Counted from the first letter of the stretch, positions 26,500 through 35,329 are shown. The stretch is 64,000 nucleotides of DNA from Ferruginibacter sp. (GCA_017983695.1 JAGOAX010000004.1:336538-400537); one strand, 5' to 3'. The notes: generated by a model not told the origin, from the sequence alone. Numbers and translations: made by a program.

Positions 26500-26748
26500 A
26501 AAGAATGTGCCAGTATTTTTTTTGGGACTGGCATATCAGCTTTGGTCAACATCGTTGTGTCACTCACTTGTACGGCATACCATTGTTCAGCTTTTATTGA
26601 AGCAGAACAAGATGGCCTTTTAATTAGTGGGTTTATTTTTTTAGGCTGTATCATGCTGCGGTCTCAGACCGCTTGAACTTATAGACACCGTGACCAACCT
26701 TCGGTTGAACACTGGCGCCATTGGGTATTTTTGTGTAATGGATTATTA
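26500..26748. repeat. Intergenic: family A copy (26505-26582, - orientation) and short hairpins
   Basis: The - strand of 26505-26582 reads TGGTATGCCGTACAAGTGAG, then TGACACAACGATG, and ends CCCAAAAAAAA, a full family A copy. GCGGTCT-C-AGACCGC (26658-26672) and CAACC-TTC-GGTTG (26695-26707) are small hairpins. This is the boundary between the + strand locus and the - strand island, so the hairpins may end transcripts from both sides. No gene was seen. Confidence 0.55.
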
Positions 26749-27048
26749 TCACCGATGTAAGGATTCATGACAATTCTTACAGACAGAAACGAGCCATTCG
26801 ATTGGCTCCTTTCCAATATTCTTTCTTAAGTATTTTTTGTGATGGACTTGTGTAGCTGGTGCACCACAACTTACGCAGCGCCAATTATCTCTTCTAAGCA
26901 CTACATAACGTTTCCTTTTCCAGGCGTCCGATTTAAGATACTCATCTCTGTAATAGTTACGACGTTCTTCCCGTTTTATTTCAAACTTTAATCGACTAAA
27001 CGCCCAAACACCTGCCGAAATAATAAGTAAAACAACAATCTGAACCAT
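26749..27048 (-). CDS. Small membrane-anchored HNH endonuclease-like protein
   Basis: This 99-residue protein begins with one hydrophobic segment (VQIVVLLIISAGVWAF). The HNH domain has two Cys pairs, CVSCG and CKNCH, around the VHHKKYLRKN core and the terminal CHESLHR, matching the compact zinc HNH fold. Small HNH proteins are common and most have no assigned role. The membrane anchor is unusual for a nuclease. It is the distal gene of the - strand island. Confidence 0.7.
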   Translation of the reverse strand: MVQIVVLLIISAGVWAFSRLKFEIKREERRNYYRDEYLKSDAWKRKRYVVLRRDNWRCVSCGAPATQVHHKKYLRKNIGKEPIEWLVSVCKNCHESLHR

Positions 27049-27059
27049 GTTACTGATTT

Positions 27060-27350
27060 TTTGCTATTGTTGACGTCGGTACAAAGGTAAAGAGGGAGGA
27101 GTATATTAACAATATGGATTGTAGTAGCCCACGCCTTTGTTGGTAGTAACTGCTGCACCAGCAAAAGCCGTTGTTGGTATCGAAGCAAAGCTAAAGAGCG
27201 TGAGCGTACCAACAACATTGTGTTACTAAGGCGGTAACGAATATAATACTTCGCTTTAGTTGCAGCTGGCTTCGGGCTGGTTGTTGGTACGCCTTGCACA
27301 TTGGCTCGACGGCATACCAACAACGGCGAAAAACCATTTAATTATTTTGA
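27060..27350. repeat. Non-coding stretch with four GTTGTTGGTA / TACCAACAAC units
   Basis: GTTGTTGGTA occurs near 27169 and 27279, and its complement TACCAACAAC near 27207 and 27319, spaced by about 40-70 nt and alternating in orientation. The pairs can form hairpins. Frames here give low-complexity protein with no family resemblance, so I treat the stretch as intergenic repeat between the HNH gene and the gene at 27393. Confidence 0.55.
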
Positions 27351-27392
27351 TGAGCATTAAAAAAAATCTTTTGATGGTTGCGGTTATTTAAA

Positions 27393-28370
27393 TTATGCCT
27401 CAAATAAATTGAATTCTAATTCCCGTCTTTCATTTGAGTGTTTCATTGAGAACCTTACTAAACTATTTATTTCTGCTTCTCTTTTTTTGCAATTGCTGTT
27501 ATAGAATGAAGGCGAACAAACCCAATTTTCAACTTGGCATATTAGCAAATCACTTACTTTTTTGAGGCGATACTTTTCGTCACCTTGGGAATAGCCTTGT
27601 ATGTATTCCCAACATTTGTCAATATCCTTATTCAGGCAACCCATTATGACAATTGACATTTCGGAAAGAGGTAAAAGGTGAAAATAAATTTCAGTAAGCG
27701 GTTCATTTATTTTATGCTTCTGAAATAAATTTATTAGCGCAATTTCTTCCGATGTTTCGTAAGTAAAAACTGCTGCGCTGCATAGTTCAATTTTAGGCAG
27801 TTCAAAATAGATAAATTTAAAATCACGTAAAGTATCGTCTTTAATATTAGAAAGGAAGAATTCCTCGTGATATTGCTGGTCTTGCATTCCCTCTTTTTCA
27901 CACTTAATCGACTCTTTTATTTCCATGATAAAACCTTTGTCCAAATGAGGGGCCAACGTCTTAGCATTTAATATTCTATTATACCAATCAATATTTATTT
28001 CTTTTTTTCTTTTTTCAATCATTAGGGCACGATAAGAGAGCAAAAGATGGGTTTTGTATGCTTTGTAATCTAAAACCCCAGATTCGATATCTTTAAATAA
28101 CTCTGTATCATGCTTGTTGCAAAAGCCTGGATAACTTAATGCCTCGGCTAATCCAATTCTGTTAAAGGCAAAGAAATCTTTTTTAAAAGCATTCAGTGAA
28201 TTCTCATACACATGTTGTTGTTCGGATATAGAATTTATTATTCCTCGTTTTTGTAATAAGTGGGAAACTATTGCTGTTTCATTACAGCTTTTATAGAGAC
28301 ATTGTCGAGCTGCTTTGTTAGCATTTTTTTGCATTGTCGCAATAAGATGGGCAATTTCTTTTTCTTTCAA
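27393..28370 (-). CDS. Uncharacterised protein with N-terminal Cys/His cluster
   Basis: This 325-residue protein has no signal peptide and no membrane segment. The N-terminus holds CLYKSCNETAIVSHLLQKRG and, some 50 residues on, PGFCNKHDTELFKDIE; the Cys and His spacing suggests one zinc site. The rest is helical and charged, with no motif I can name. I recall similar architecture only from hypothetical proteins. It is transcribed toward the HNH gene and away from the Fic gene, in an island unlike the sugar loci on either side, so an accessory or defence-related role is possible but unsupported. Confidence 0.6.
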   Translation of the reverse strand: MKEKEIAHLIATMQKNANKAARQCLYKSCNETAIVSHLLQKRGIINSISEQQHVYENSLNAFKKDFFAFNRIGLAEALSYPGFCNKHDTELFKDIESGVLDYKAYKTHLLLSYRALMIEKRKKEINIDWYNRILNAKTLAPHLDKGFIMEIKESIKCEKEGMQDQQYHEEFFLSNIKDDTLRDFKFIYFELPKIELCSAAVFTYETSEEIALINLFQKHKINEPLTEIYFHLLPLSEMSIVIMGCLNKDIDKCWEYIQGYSQGDEKYRLKKVSDLLICQVENWVCSPSFYNSNCKKREAEINSLVRFSMKHSNERRELEFNLFEA

Positions 28371-28484
28371 CGTGATTTTTTATATTAACAGGCAACACAT
28401 AAATATACAAAATTCTGGTACTTTAATTTTAAAAGAATCGTAGTGATTATGTCACATTTCCTCCGCTTCAATAAAAGCTCCCCA

Positions 28485-28556
28485 ATGGTATGCCGTACAA
28501 GTGAGTGACACAACAATGCCGCCATAAAAACCTAAAGCTTGTCCCAAAAAAATTAC
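28485..28556 (+). repeat. Dispersed repeat family A, copy 4
   Basis: GGTATGCCGTACAAGTGAGT, then GACACAACAATGCCGCCAT, then AAAGCTTGTCCCAAAAAAA: this is the clearest full-length copy of the family. Its 3' end touches the stop codon of the Fic gene on the other strand. Confidence 0.65.
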
Positions 28557-29638
28557 TCCTTCTTCAAAATATCCATCAGCTTAAAATTAAGATACAGTTT
28601 TTCCTTACCTACCACCACACTTTTTAAAAAGCCATTTTCTTCAAGGCTGGTTAAATAATTACCGGCGGTTTTTACATTTCCTACTCCGGCAGCGGCAATA
28701 TGGTTTCTTTTTGTATAGGGCAGGCGAAACAGTTCTTCCACCAGCTCTCGGGAGTAAACTTTGGGTAATTTTTTTTGAATGTCTTTGCCCATGCTGTGCA
28801 TTAGCTTTTCAATTTTTGCAATGCGCTGTTTACCGGTTTCGGCAGTAGTTTCTACCATGTCGAGCATATACATTATCCAACTTTGCCAGTCGTTTTTTTC
28901 TGTTACGTTTCGCAGTTTAATGTAGTAATCATCCCGGTGTTTCATAATATAGTTGCTTAAATACAATGCAGGCATATCCATCAGTCCGCTAAATTGTAAA
29001 TACAGCAACAGGATAATTCTGCCGGTTCTTCCATTACCATCAAAGAACGGGTGAATGGCTTCAAACTGGTAGTGAATGAGTGCCAGCTTTACCAATGGGT
29101 CGGTATCATCATCTGTATTTATAAAAGTTTCCAGGGCTTTCAGTTTATCTCTTATTATTTTTTCAGTTTCGGGTGGCGTGTAAACTACTTTGCCTGTTGT
29201 TGGGTTTTTTAATTGTGTACCCGGTATGTTTCTTATGCCCGATTCATTTTCTTTTACAATCTGCATTATAGCAATAAAAAGATTGGTGGTAAGGACGGGC
29301 TTCTTTTTTATTTGTTGCAAGCCATACCACAAGGCATCTTTATAATGAATTACTTCTTTGGTGGCAGGGGTTTCAACTTTTTTATCGGTGATGCTTGCCT
29401 GAAATAATTCATCCTGCGTAGTGATAATATTTTCAATGGCAGAACTTGCTTGTGCTTCCTGCAGGTTAATGGTATCAATAAACAGCATCGGGTTGGGCAG
29501 GTTTTTAATGGCTCCTTTTAATTCGGATAAAGCCCTGCTTGAGGTAATAATTTTCTTCAGTATAGTTTTGGTTTCTATATCGGCCTTTGGCGGTAAATCA
29601 GGTAAATTATTGTAAGGCTTTAAGGGATTATATTTCAT
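28553..29638 (-). CDS. Fic family protein (AMP-transferase type, class II)
   Basis: This 361-residue protein has the full Fic motif HPFFDGNGRTGR (196-207), which binds the nucleotide and carries the catalytic histidine. An N-terminal inhibitory helix motif is present, SSAIEN (65-70, pattern SxxxEN), which classes it with self-inhibited N-terminal Fic proteins. The C-terminus (YTKRNHIAAAGVGNVKTAGNYLTSLEENGFL) is a winged-helix-like domain. Such proteins usually adenylylate a target protein when inhibition is relieved; the target is unknown. It stands alone between repeats, with no obvious antitoxin partner. Confidence 0.93.
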   Translation of the reverse strand: MKYNPLKPYNNLPDLPPKADIETKTILKKIITSSRALSELKGAIKNLPNPMLFIDTINLQEAQASSAIENIITTQDELFQASITDKKVETPATKEVIHYKDALWYGLQQIKKKPVLTTNLFIAIMQIVKENESGIRNIPGTQLKNPTTGKVVYTPPETEKIIRDKLKALETFINTDDDTDPLVKLALIHYQFEAIHPFFDGNGRTGRIILLLYLQFSGLMDMPALYLSNYIMKHRDDYYIKLRNVTEKNDWQSWIMYMLDMVETTAETGKQRIAKIEKLMHSMGKDIQKKLPKVYSRELVEELFRLPYTKRNHIAAAGVGNVKTAGNYLTSLEENGFLKSVVVGKEKLYLNFKLMDILKKE

Positions 29639-29652
29639 AATTATTGATTTTT

Positions 29653-29752
29653 GAACGAGGGCGTTGAACGCCCTCGTTTTTTAAACGAAGGTAAAAATAG
29701 GTAAATTTCGCCCTCGTTCAAAATATAGGGGCGTGGCACGCCCTCGTTCAAA
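29653..29752. repeat. CGAGGGCG hairpin repeats upstream of fic
   Basis: AACGAGGGCG-TTG-(A)ACGCCCTCGTT (29653-29677) is a strong hairpin. Two further CGCCCTCGTTCAAA units follow at about 29709 and 29740, the second preceded by GGGGCGTGGCA, forming another hairpin. They lie in the 5' flank of the Fic gene and could affect its mRNA. Confidence 0.65.
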
Positions 29753-29825
29753 TTTGGCTTGTTGGCTGTAAAAATATGTGTTTTTACAGGTGTGTTCCTA
29801 CAAACGCTTCAATAAAAGCTAAATA

Positions 29826-29940
29826 ATGGTATGCCGTCAAAGTGATTGATTATTTTCCCTTTTTCTCAAAAAGGAAAAATAACAGAACAAGTTCGCAACG
29901 ATGATGCCATGGAAAACAAATGCCTGTTCCCCAAAAAATC
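29826..29940 (+). repeat. Dispersed repeat family A, copy 5, split by about 45 nt
   Basis: The left half (GGTATGCCGTCAAAGTGATT) and the right half (GCAACGATGATGCCATGGAA, ending CCCCAAAAAATC) of family A are present. An unrelated T/A-rich stretch (29850-29880, containing CCCTTTTTCTC and AAAAGGAAAAAT) separates them. Confidence 0.5.
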
Positions 29941-29995
29941 AAATAGTAATATTTTCCATCTTTTTAGTAAATACATACCTTGTCTGGCGGCGTAG

Positions 29996-30027
29996 TTGTA
30001 GGTAAATTGTACATTGTAATAGCTTTG
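29996..30027 (+). promoter_or_regulatory. Possible Bacteroidota promoter for the gene at 30060
   Basis: A TTG (29996-29998) and TAGCTTTG (30020-30027, matching TAnnTTTG) are 21 nt apart, the spacing expected for the housekeeping sigma factor of this phylum. The start codon follows 32 nt later. This is pattern matching only. Confidence 0.4.
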
Positions 30028-30059
30028 CTCACTATTTTTTAGCGCACTAATTAGTAACG

Positions 30060-32582
30060 ATGAAACGATTGCCCCAATACCTGCCTGCAATGTTGCTGGT
30101 ATTGTTATTACTGATGAATTTTCCTGCAAGGGCGGTGGATATTTTTGTAGCCACCAATGGGTCGGATCTAAACGACGGATCGAAAGAAAAACCCCTGGCC
30201 ACCGTTGCCGCCGCCTTACGCAAAGCAAGAAATTTACGCCGGCTGAATGATGAAACTATCAAAGACGGTATTCATATTATTTTACGGGGTGGTAATTATC
30301 AAGTTTTAGAAACCATTGTTATAAAACCGGAAGATGGCGGTACCCGGGAAAGCGTTACCTATATCAAAGCAGCACCAAATGAACAACCTGTTTTAAGCGG
30401 TGGTGTGCAAATAAGCAATTGGAAAAAAGTAAGTGTTGCTGTCAATGGCTTGCAAAAAAATATACAATCAAAAATTTGGGTGGCCGATGTGCCACAGGTG
30501 AATGGAAACGATTTTAATTTCCGGCAACTGTGGGTGAATGAGGTCAAAGCAGTGAGAGCAAAATCTGCCAATGGCGAAACTATGCATCGTATTTTAAACT
30601 GGAATAAGCAGGAAGCTGCCTGTGTAATACCAACCCTGGCATTTCAAAACCTGGATATATCAAAAGGCGTTGAATTGTTCATTCATCAATGGTGGGAGAT
30701 TGCCAACCTGCGGATTAAAAAAATGCAGGTGATGGGTGATAGTACTAAATTGTTTTTTTATCAGCCCGAAAGTAAAATACAAAATGAACATCCCTGGCCT
30801 GCGCCGTGGCTGAGTGCGGCAACCGGCAACTCTGCTTTTTATCTCACCAATGCCATGCAGTTTTTAGATGAACCGGGGGAATGGTATTTAGATGCAGCCA
30901 ATAAAAAATTATACTACTGGCCACGGGTGGGTGAAAATTTAGCAACAGCAAAAGTGCTGGCGCCGTTTACCGAAACATTAATCAGTGTGCAGGGAACGAT
31001 TGACGCACCGGTTAGCAATTTGGTGATTGAAGGCATTTCTTTTCAGCATACGGGTTGGTTGCGGCCATCGCAACAAGGGCATGTGCCGCACCAGGTGGGA
31101 TTGTACATGACGGAAGCCTACCGGTTGAAACCTGCTGGCACTATTGCAAAACCGGGATTGGATAACCAGGCATGGGTAGGCAGGCAGGCTGCTGCGGTGG
31201 AGTTGAGTTATGCCCTGCGGACAAGAGTTAAAGATTGTTCTTTTAAACATTTAGCTGCTACCGGCATTGATTTAAAAAAAGGGGTGAAGGATAATATGAC
31301 AAAGAGGAATTTGTTCAGCGATATTGGTGGTACAGCAATACTGGCGGGCAATTATGGTGATGAAGGAAGGGAAATTCATTTACCTTTTAACCCGAAAGAT
31401 GAAAGAGAGAAATGTGATGTTATTTTAATTGAAAATAATTTTATTACAAATGCCACCAATGAAGATTGGGGTGCTGTAGGCATTGGCTGTGGCTTTGTGA
31501 GCAGAACAATTATCCGGCATAATGAAATTGAAAGCGTATCATACAGCGGCATCAGTGTAGGTTGGGGATGGACTCCCGAACCCAATATGATGAAGGATAA
31601 CAGGATTGTTGCCAATAAAATCCATCACTACGGCAAATGGAATTACGATTGCAGCGGTATTTATACTTTGAGTGCACAGCCCAATTCGATGATTGAGGAT
31701 AATTACATTGACAGCATTTATAAATCTCCCATTGCACACCTGCCTTCGCACTGGTTTTATATTTATACGGATGAAGGTTCTTCGAACTTTACGGTGAGCA
31801 ATAACTGGACACCCTCAACAAAATATTTGCAAAACGCTAATGGTCCGGATAATGTGTGGAGCAATAATGGTCCGCAGGTGCATGACAGTGTAAAGCAAAA
31901 CGCCGGATTGGAAAAGGCGTTTCAATATTTAACAGCAAATAAAACGGCAAAGACACCAACAATAAATGAAGAACATAATGAAGTGATTGAACTGGTAGTG
32001 AAGGAAGGCCAGCAACTGGACTTGCAAAAACTGAAATTATTATTGGCCAACAACAATATGGACAGCGGTGCCATTTATCACTGGCAAAATCATTATGTAA
32101 TTTTCAGCAGGGTGCAGGATTTAGGTGTGATGGAAGGAAGGCTGCAGAATAATTTTCCCGAAGCAACGGTGAAAGCTTATCACAATCTATTTTATGAGTA
32201 CAGCAAGAAGAAACATTGTGCTGATAAAACAACTGCAAACGAATGGACACATATTTTGCTGACCGCTAATTTGGTGGCAGATAAAAAATTGCAACAGGAA
32301 TATGTAGATTATCACAATACACAGTTTGAAAAATGGCCAGACATTGCCAAAGGATTTTGCAATGCCGATTTTCAGCAATTACTGATCTTTAAGAATGGCA
32401 GGCAGTTGGTTTTAATTATCAGTATTCCCAAAGGGAAAACATTGGATGAGTTAAACCCGAAAACAACGGAGCATAATGCGAAGATGAATGAATGGAATAC
32501 AATAATGGGTAAATACCAGGAAGGGATTGAGGGGACGAAGAAGGGGGAGAGCTGGGTGTTTTTAAAACCACTGTCGCAATAG
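30060..32582 (+). CDS. Exported GH141-like beta-helix fused to an L-rhamnose-mutarotase-like domain
   Basis: This 840-residue protein has a signal peptide (LPAMLLVLLLLMNFPARA). Residues about 27-620 form a right-handed parallel beta-helix. The opening DIFVATNGSDLNDGSKEKPLATVAAAL and internal segments such as GGTAILAGNYGDEG and SGISVGWGWTPEP resemble GH141, whose characterised member is an RG-II alpha-L-fucosidase. The last roughly 110 residues match the L-rhamnose mutarotase family: YVDYHNTQFEKWPDIAKGF, then NADFQQLLIFKNGRQLVLII. A more divergent copy (VIFSRVQDLGVMEGRLQNNF) seems to precede it. A hydrolase joined to a mutarotase could release and epimerise a 6-deoxyhexose in one place; this role is inferred. 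Confidence 0.75.
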   Translation: MKRLPQYLPAMLLVLLLLMNFPARAVDIFVATNGSDLNDGSKEKPLATVAAALRKARNLRRLNDETIKDGIHIILRGGNYQVLETIVIKPEDGGTRESVTYIKAAPNEQPVLSGGVQISNWKKVSVAVNGLQKNIQSKIWVADVPQVNGNDFNFRQLWVNEVKAVRAKSANGETMHRILNWNKQEAACVIPTLAFQNLDISKGVELFIHQWWEIANLRIKKMQVMGDSTKLFFYQPESKIQNEHPWPAPWLSAATGNSAFYLTNAMQFLDEPGEWYLDAANKKLYYWPRVGENLATAKVLAPFTETLISVQGTIDAPVSNLVIEGISFQHTGWLRPSQQGHVPHQVGLYMTEAYRLKPAGTIAKPGLDNQAWVGRQAAAVELSYALRTRVKDCSFKHLAATGIDLKKGVKDNMTKRNLFSDIGGTAILAGNYGDEGREIHLPFNPKDEREKCDVILIENNFITNATNEDWGAVGIGCGFVSRTIIRHNEIESVSYSGISVGWGWTPEPNMMKDNRIVANKIHHYGKWNYDCSGIYTLSAQPNSMIEDNYIDSIYKSPIAHLPSHWFYIYTDEGSSNFTVSNNWTPSTKYLQNANGPDNVWSNNGPQVHDSVKQNAGLEKAFQYLTANKTAKTPTINEEHNEVIELVVKEGQQLDLQKLKLLLANNNMDSGAIYHWQNHYVIFSRVQDLGVMEGRLQNNFPEATVKAYHNLFYEYSKKKHCADKTTANEWTHILLTANLVADKKLQQEYVDYHNTQFEKWPDIAKGFCNADFQQLLIFKNGRQLVLIISIPKGKTLDELNPKTTEHNAKMNEWNTIMGKYQEGIEGTKKGESWVFLKPLSQ

Positions 32583-32588
32583 AATAGG

Positions 32589-32651
32589 CCCGCAGATGTC
32601 GCAGAATGCGCAGAAAAGAAAACCATGCATTTGTTCTGCTATATCTGCGGG
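32589..32651. repeat. Inverted repeat with CCCGCAGAT arms
   Basis: CCCGCAGAT (32589-32597) and ATCTGCGGG (32643-32651) are perfect 9-bp arms, with inner words GCGCAGAA and TTCTGCT also paired. It follows the stop of the fusion gene at once and may serve as its terminator. It looks like another dispersed palindromic element. Confidence 0.6.
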
Positions 32652-32672
32652 AGAATTACCCATAGTTTTCGA

Positions 32673-32712
32673 TTTGGCTATAAGTGGTATATTTTGTAGG
32701 TTTATAGCCAAA
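32673..32712. promoter_or_regulatory. 11-bp inverted repeat upstream of the ATPase gene
   Basis: TTTGGCTATAA (32673-32683) and TTATAGCCAAA (32702-32712) are perfect arms around an 18-nt AT-rich spacer, ending 16 nt before the ATPase start. A near-identical pair lies after the gene at 34184-34221. The position fits an operator, but the copy behind the gene argues for a boundary repeat. Confidence 0.65.
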
Positions 32713-32728
32713 CCAAAAAGATATAGCA

Positions 32729-34174
32729 ATGCAAAATATCATCGGTAGGGAGGGTGAAATGGATTTCTTTCACTCGGTAATGGAAAGCAATAAGTCGGAG
32801 TTTGTAGCGGTATATGGCAGGAGGCGGGTGGGTAAAACATTTTTAATAAGAAGTTTCTTTGAAGATAAATTTAGTTTTCACATTACGGGCTTGGCCAATG
32901 CCGGCACGGCGCAGCAATTGCAAAATTTTACGGATTGCTATAAAAAGCTAGCCGGCAAAACAAAATTTGACAAACCGGCAAACTGGAAAGCTGCTTTTCA
33001 ATTATTGATCAGCCTGGTGGAAAGATCGAAGCAAAAACGGAAAGTGATCTTTATTGATGAGCTGCCCTGGTTTGATACCACTAATGCCGGTTTTATTCCG
33101 GCATTAGAACATTTCTGGAATCATTGGGCATCGGCAAGAAAAGATGTGGTATTAATTGTTTGCGGTTCTGCGGCATCGTGGATGATCAATAAACTCATCA
33201 ACAATAAAGGCGGTCTGCACAACAGGGTTACGTACCGGTTAAAAATTGTACCGTTTACCCTGTATGAATGTGAATTGTTTTTAAAAGCGAAAGGCTCGGT
33301 GCTGGACAGGTATCAAATAACGCAACTGTATATGGTTTTAGGCGGCATACCTTTTTATTGGGAGCAGGTGCAGCGGCGTTTAAGTGCTGCACAAAATATT
33401 GAACGTATTTGTTTTTCGGAAAACGGGTTGTTGCGTACAGAGTTTAATAATTTATTTAGTTCTTTATTTACTAATTGGGATAAGCATGTAAGTGTTGTGC
33501 AGGTGCTGGCAAAAAAAGCCGCCGGACTTACAAGAGAAGAAATTGTGAAAGGTGCAAAATTGCCTAATGCCGGCAGCACTACAAGAATATTGAATGAACT
33601 GGAAGAAAGCGGGTTTATAAAAAAGTATGTGCCCTTTGGTAAAAAGATGCGTAACAGTCTTTACCAGTTGGTAGATTTTTATACGCTTTTTTATATGCGG
33701 TATTTAAAAGATGTACAGGCAGATAATAAAAACAATTGGCTCAATAGTATTGATACACCTAAACACAGGGCCTGGAGTGGCTATGCTTTTGAACAGGTTT
33801 GCCTTTGCCATATTGAGCAATTGAAAAAAGCACTGGGCATTGGCGGGGTGGAAACCTACAGTTCATCATGGCGAAGTACAGCAAAGGATGGAGGAGCGCA
33901 AATAGATTTAGTAATAGACAGAAAGGATATGGTGATCAATTTATGCGAAATGAAATTTTCAATTAACCCTTTTGTTATTGAAAAAAAATATGCCATGGAA
34001 CTGAGAAATAAAATGGGGGTTTTTAGAAAAGAAACAGGTACAAGAAAAGCTTTGTTTCTTACTATGATAACCACTTTTGGATTACAACAAAATGCGCATT
34101 CAACCGGCCTTATACAAAACGATTTAAGGCTGGATGCCTTATTTAAACGGGTTGATTATGGTTTGCTGCAATAA
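32729..34174 (+). CDS. ATP-binding protein with C-terminal DUF234 nuclease-like domain
   Basis: This 481-residue protein is of the archaeal-type ATPase family. Walker A is GRRRVGKTF near residue 30 and Walker B is VIFIDELPWFD near residue 110. A winged-helix stretch follows (GLTREEIVKGAKLPNAGSTT). The C-terminal DUF234 domain has GAQIDLVIDRKD...NLCEMKF, the D...ExK pattern of PD-(D/E)XK nucleases. The family is abundant and multicopy in Bacteroidota, and its role is unclear. It sits inside a sugar locus without functional relation to it, flanked by matching inverted repeats, and may be a mobile cargo gene. Confidence 0.88.
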   Translation: MQNIIGREGEMDFFHSVMESNKSEFVAVYGRRRVGKTFLIRSFFEDKFSFHITGLANAGTAQQLQNFTDCYKKLAGKTKFDKPANWKAAFQLLISLVERSKQKRKVIFIDELPWFDTTNAGFIPALEHFWNHWASARKDVVLIVCGSAASWMINKLINNKGGLHNRVTYRLKIVPFTLYECELFLKAKGSVLDRYQITQLYMVLGGIPFYWEQVQRRLSAAQNIERICFSENGLLRTEFNNLFSSLFTNWDKHVSVVQVLAKKAAGLTREEIVKGAKLPNAGSTTRILNELEESGFIKKYVPFGKKMRNSLYQLVDFYTLFYMRYLKDVQADNKNNWLNSIDTPKHRAWSGYAFEQVCLCHIEQLKKALGIGGVETYSSSWRSTAKDGGAQIDLVIDRKDMVINLCEMKFSINPFVIEKKYAMELRNKMGVFRKETGTRKALFLTMITTFGLQQNAHSTGLIQNDLRLDALFKRVDYGLLQ

Positions 34175-34183
34175 AAGTTTGAC

Positions 34184-34221
34184 TTGGCTATAACTCACTA
34201 TTTTTTACCAGTTATAGCCAA
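34184..34221. promoter_or_regulatory. 11-bp inverted repeat downstream of the ATPase gene
   Basis: TTGGCTATAAC (34184-34194) and GTTATAGCCAA (34211-34221) flank a 16-nt AT-rich spacer. Together with 32673-32712 it brackets the ATPase gene. It lies 37 nt before the oxidoreductase start. Confidence 0.65.
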
Positions 34222-34258
34222 ATCAAAAAAACTATAAACTTTAAACAGACAAATATTT

Positions 34259-35329
34259 ATGCTTAATATTGGAATTTTAGGTTTAGGCGAAGGCCGCAGC
34301 ACAATGAGTGCGGCGATCAACAGCAGCAAAGTAAATCTTAAAATGATCTGCGATGCTGATAAAGCAGTTTGTGTGCAACGTGCCGACGAATTTAAAATGT
34401 ATGAATACACCACCGATTACCAGGAAATGCTGAACGATGCAGAGATAGACATTATTGCGATTTATACTCCCGATCATTTACATGCCGAACATGTGAAGCA
34501 GGCTTTACTGGCGGGTAAACATGTTATCTGCACCAAACCATTTATTGATGATTTAAGCAAAGCAAAAGAATTAATAGACTTACAAAAGCAAACCGGTAAA
34601 AAAGTTTTTGTAGGACAAAGCTCAAGATTTTTTGAACCGTATAAAAGACAACGTAAAGATTTTGAAGAAGGGGTTATTGGAGAACTGATCACCATTGAAA
34701 GTCATTATAATGCCGATCACCGCTGGTTTTTAGAAAAGAAATGGGCACTGGAGAAATCTTTTAAATGGTTGTACGGTGGTTTAAGCCACCCGGTTGATTT
34801 TATAAGATATTATTTACCCAACATAGAGGAAGTGATGGGTTATGGGATGATCAGCAGCAATGGTAAAACTGCAGGACTGAAAAATGAAGATACCATGCAC
34901 TTTATTTTTAAAGCGGAGGATGGAAGAATAGCAAGAGTGAGCGGTAGTTATACCGGGCCAACGCAACCAACAAAACGTGACAGCGGTATGAGTTGTGTAT
35001 TGCGTGGCACATTAGGTGCAAGCCAGGCCGATTACCACGAACTGCGTTATGCTGTAACCACCAAAGAAGGCGAAGAAAAAATAATTCACTGGGGCGACAG
35101 TACATTAAAATATTATTTCCGTTTTGAAGGGCAAAGCCATCATGCGGGAGAATACCAGAATTATTTAGAATATTTTGTGGATAGCATTGAACAAGACTTC
35201 ACCGCTTATCCTGATATGAAAGAAGGAATAGGAACGGTAGCGCTGTTACAGGCAATGGACAGGAGTTTGCAAACGGGATTGCCGGTTAAGGTGAAGGATA
35301 TTTTAAAGGAATACAACCTGGAATTATAA
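34259..35329 (+). CDS. Gfo/Idh/MocA family oxidoreductase
   Basis: This 356-residue NAD(P)-dependent dehydrogenase has the Rossmann start NIGILGLGEGRSTMS, the AIYTPDHLHAEHVKQAL helix and the cofactor-site motif CTKPF (in place of EKP). The C-terminal alpha/beta domain has the catalytic-region HPVDFIRYY. Members oxidise or reduce sugars, inositols and sugar acids. In this locus it may oxidise a released rare sugar before the RuBisCO-like protein and kinase steps. It has no signal peptide and is cytosolic. The symporter gene follows after 68 nt. Confidence 0.87.
   Translation: MLNIGILGLGEGRSTMSAAINSSKVNLKMICDADKAVCVQRADEFKMYEYTTDYQEMLNDAEIDIIAIYTPDHLHAEHVKQALLAGKHVICTKPFIDDLSKAKELIDLQKQTGKKVFVGQSSRFFEPYKRQRKDFEEGVIGELITIESHYNADHRWFLEKKWALEKSFKWLYGGLSHPVDFIRYYLPNIEEVMGYGMISSNGKTAGLKNEDTMHFIFKAEDGRIARVSGSYTGPTQPTKRDSGMSCVLRGTLGASQADYHELRYAVTTKEGEEKIIHWGDSTLKYYFRFEGQSHHAGEYQNYLEYFVDSIEQDFTAYPDMKEGIGTVALLQAMDRSLQTGLPVKVKDILKEYNLEL

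Noticed and set aside
26988..27323. 111-residue - strand ORF
   Set aside because: It overlaps the HNH gene and lies in the GTTGTTGGTA repeat region; the composition is not protein-like.
29866..30228. 120-residue - strand ORF upstream of and inside the GH141-like gene
   Set aside because: It runs antisense through repeat A and the start of a clear gene, and its protein has no family resemblance.
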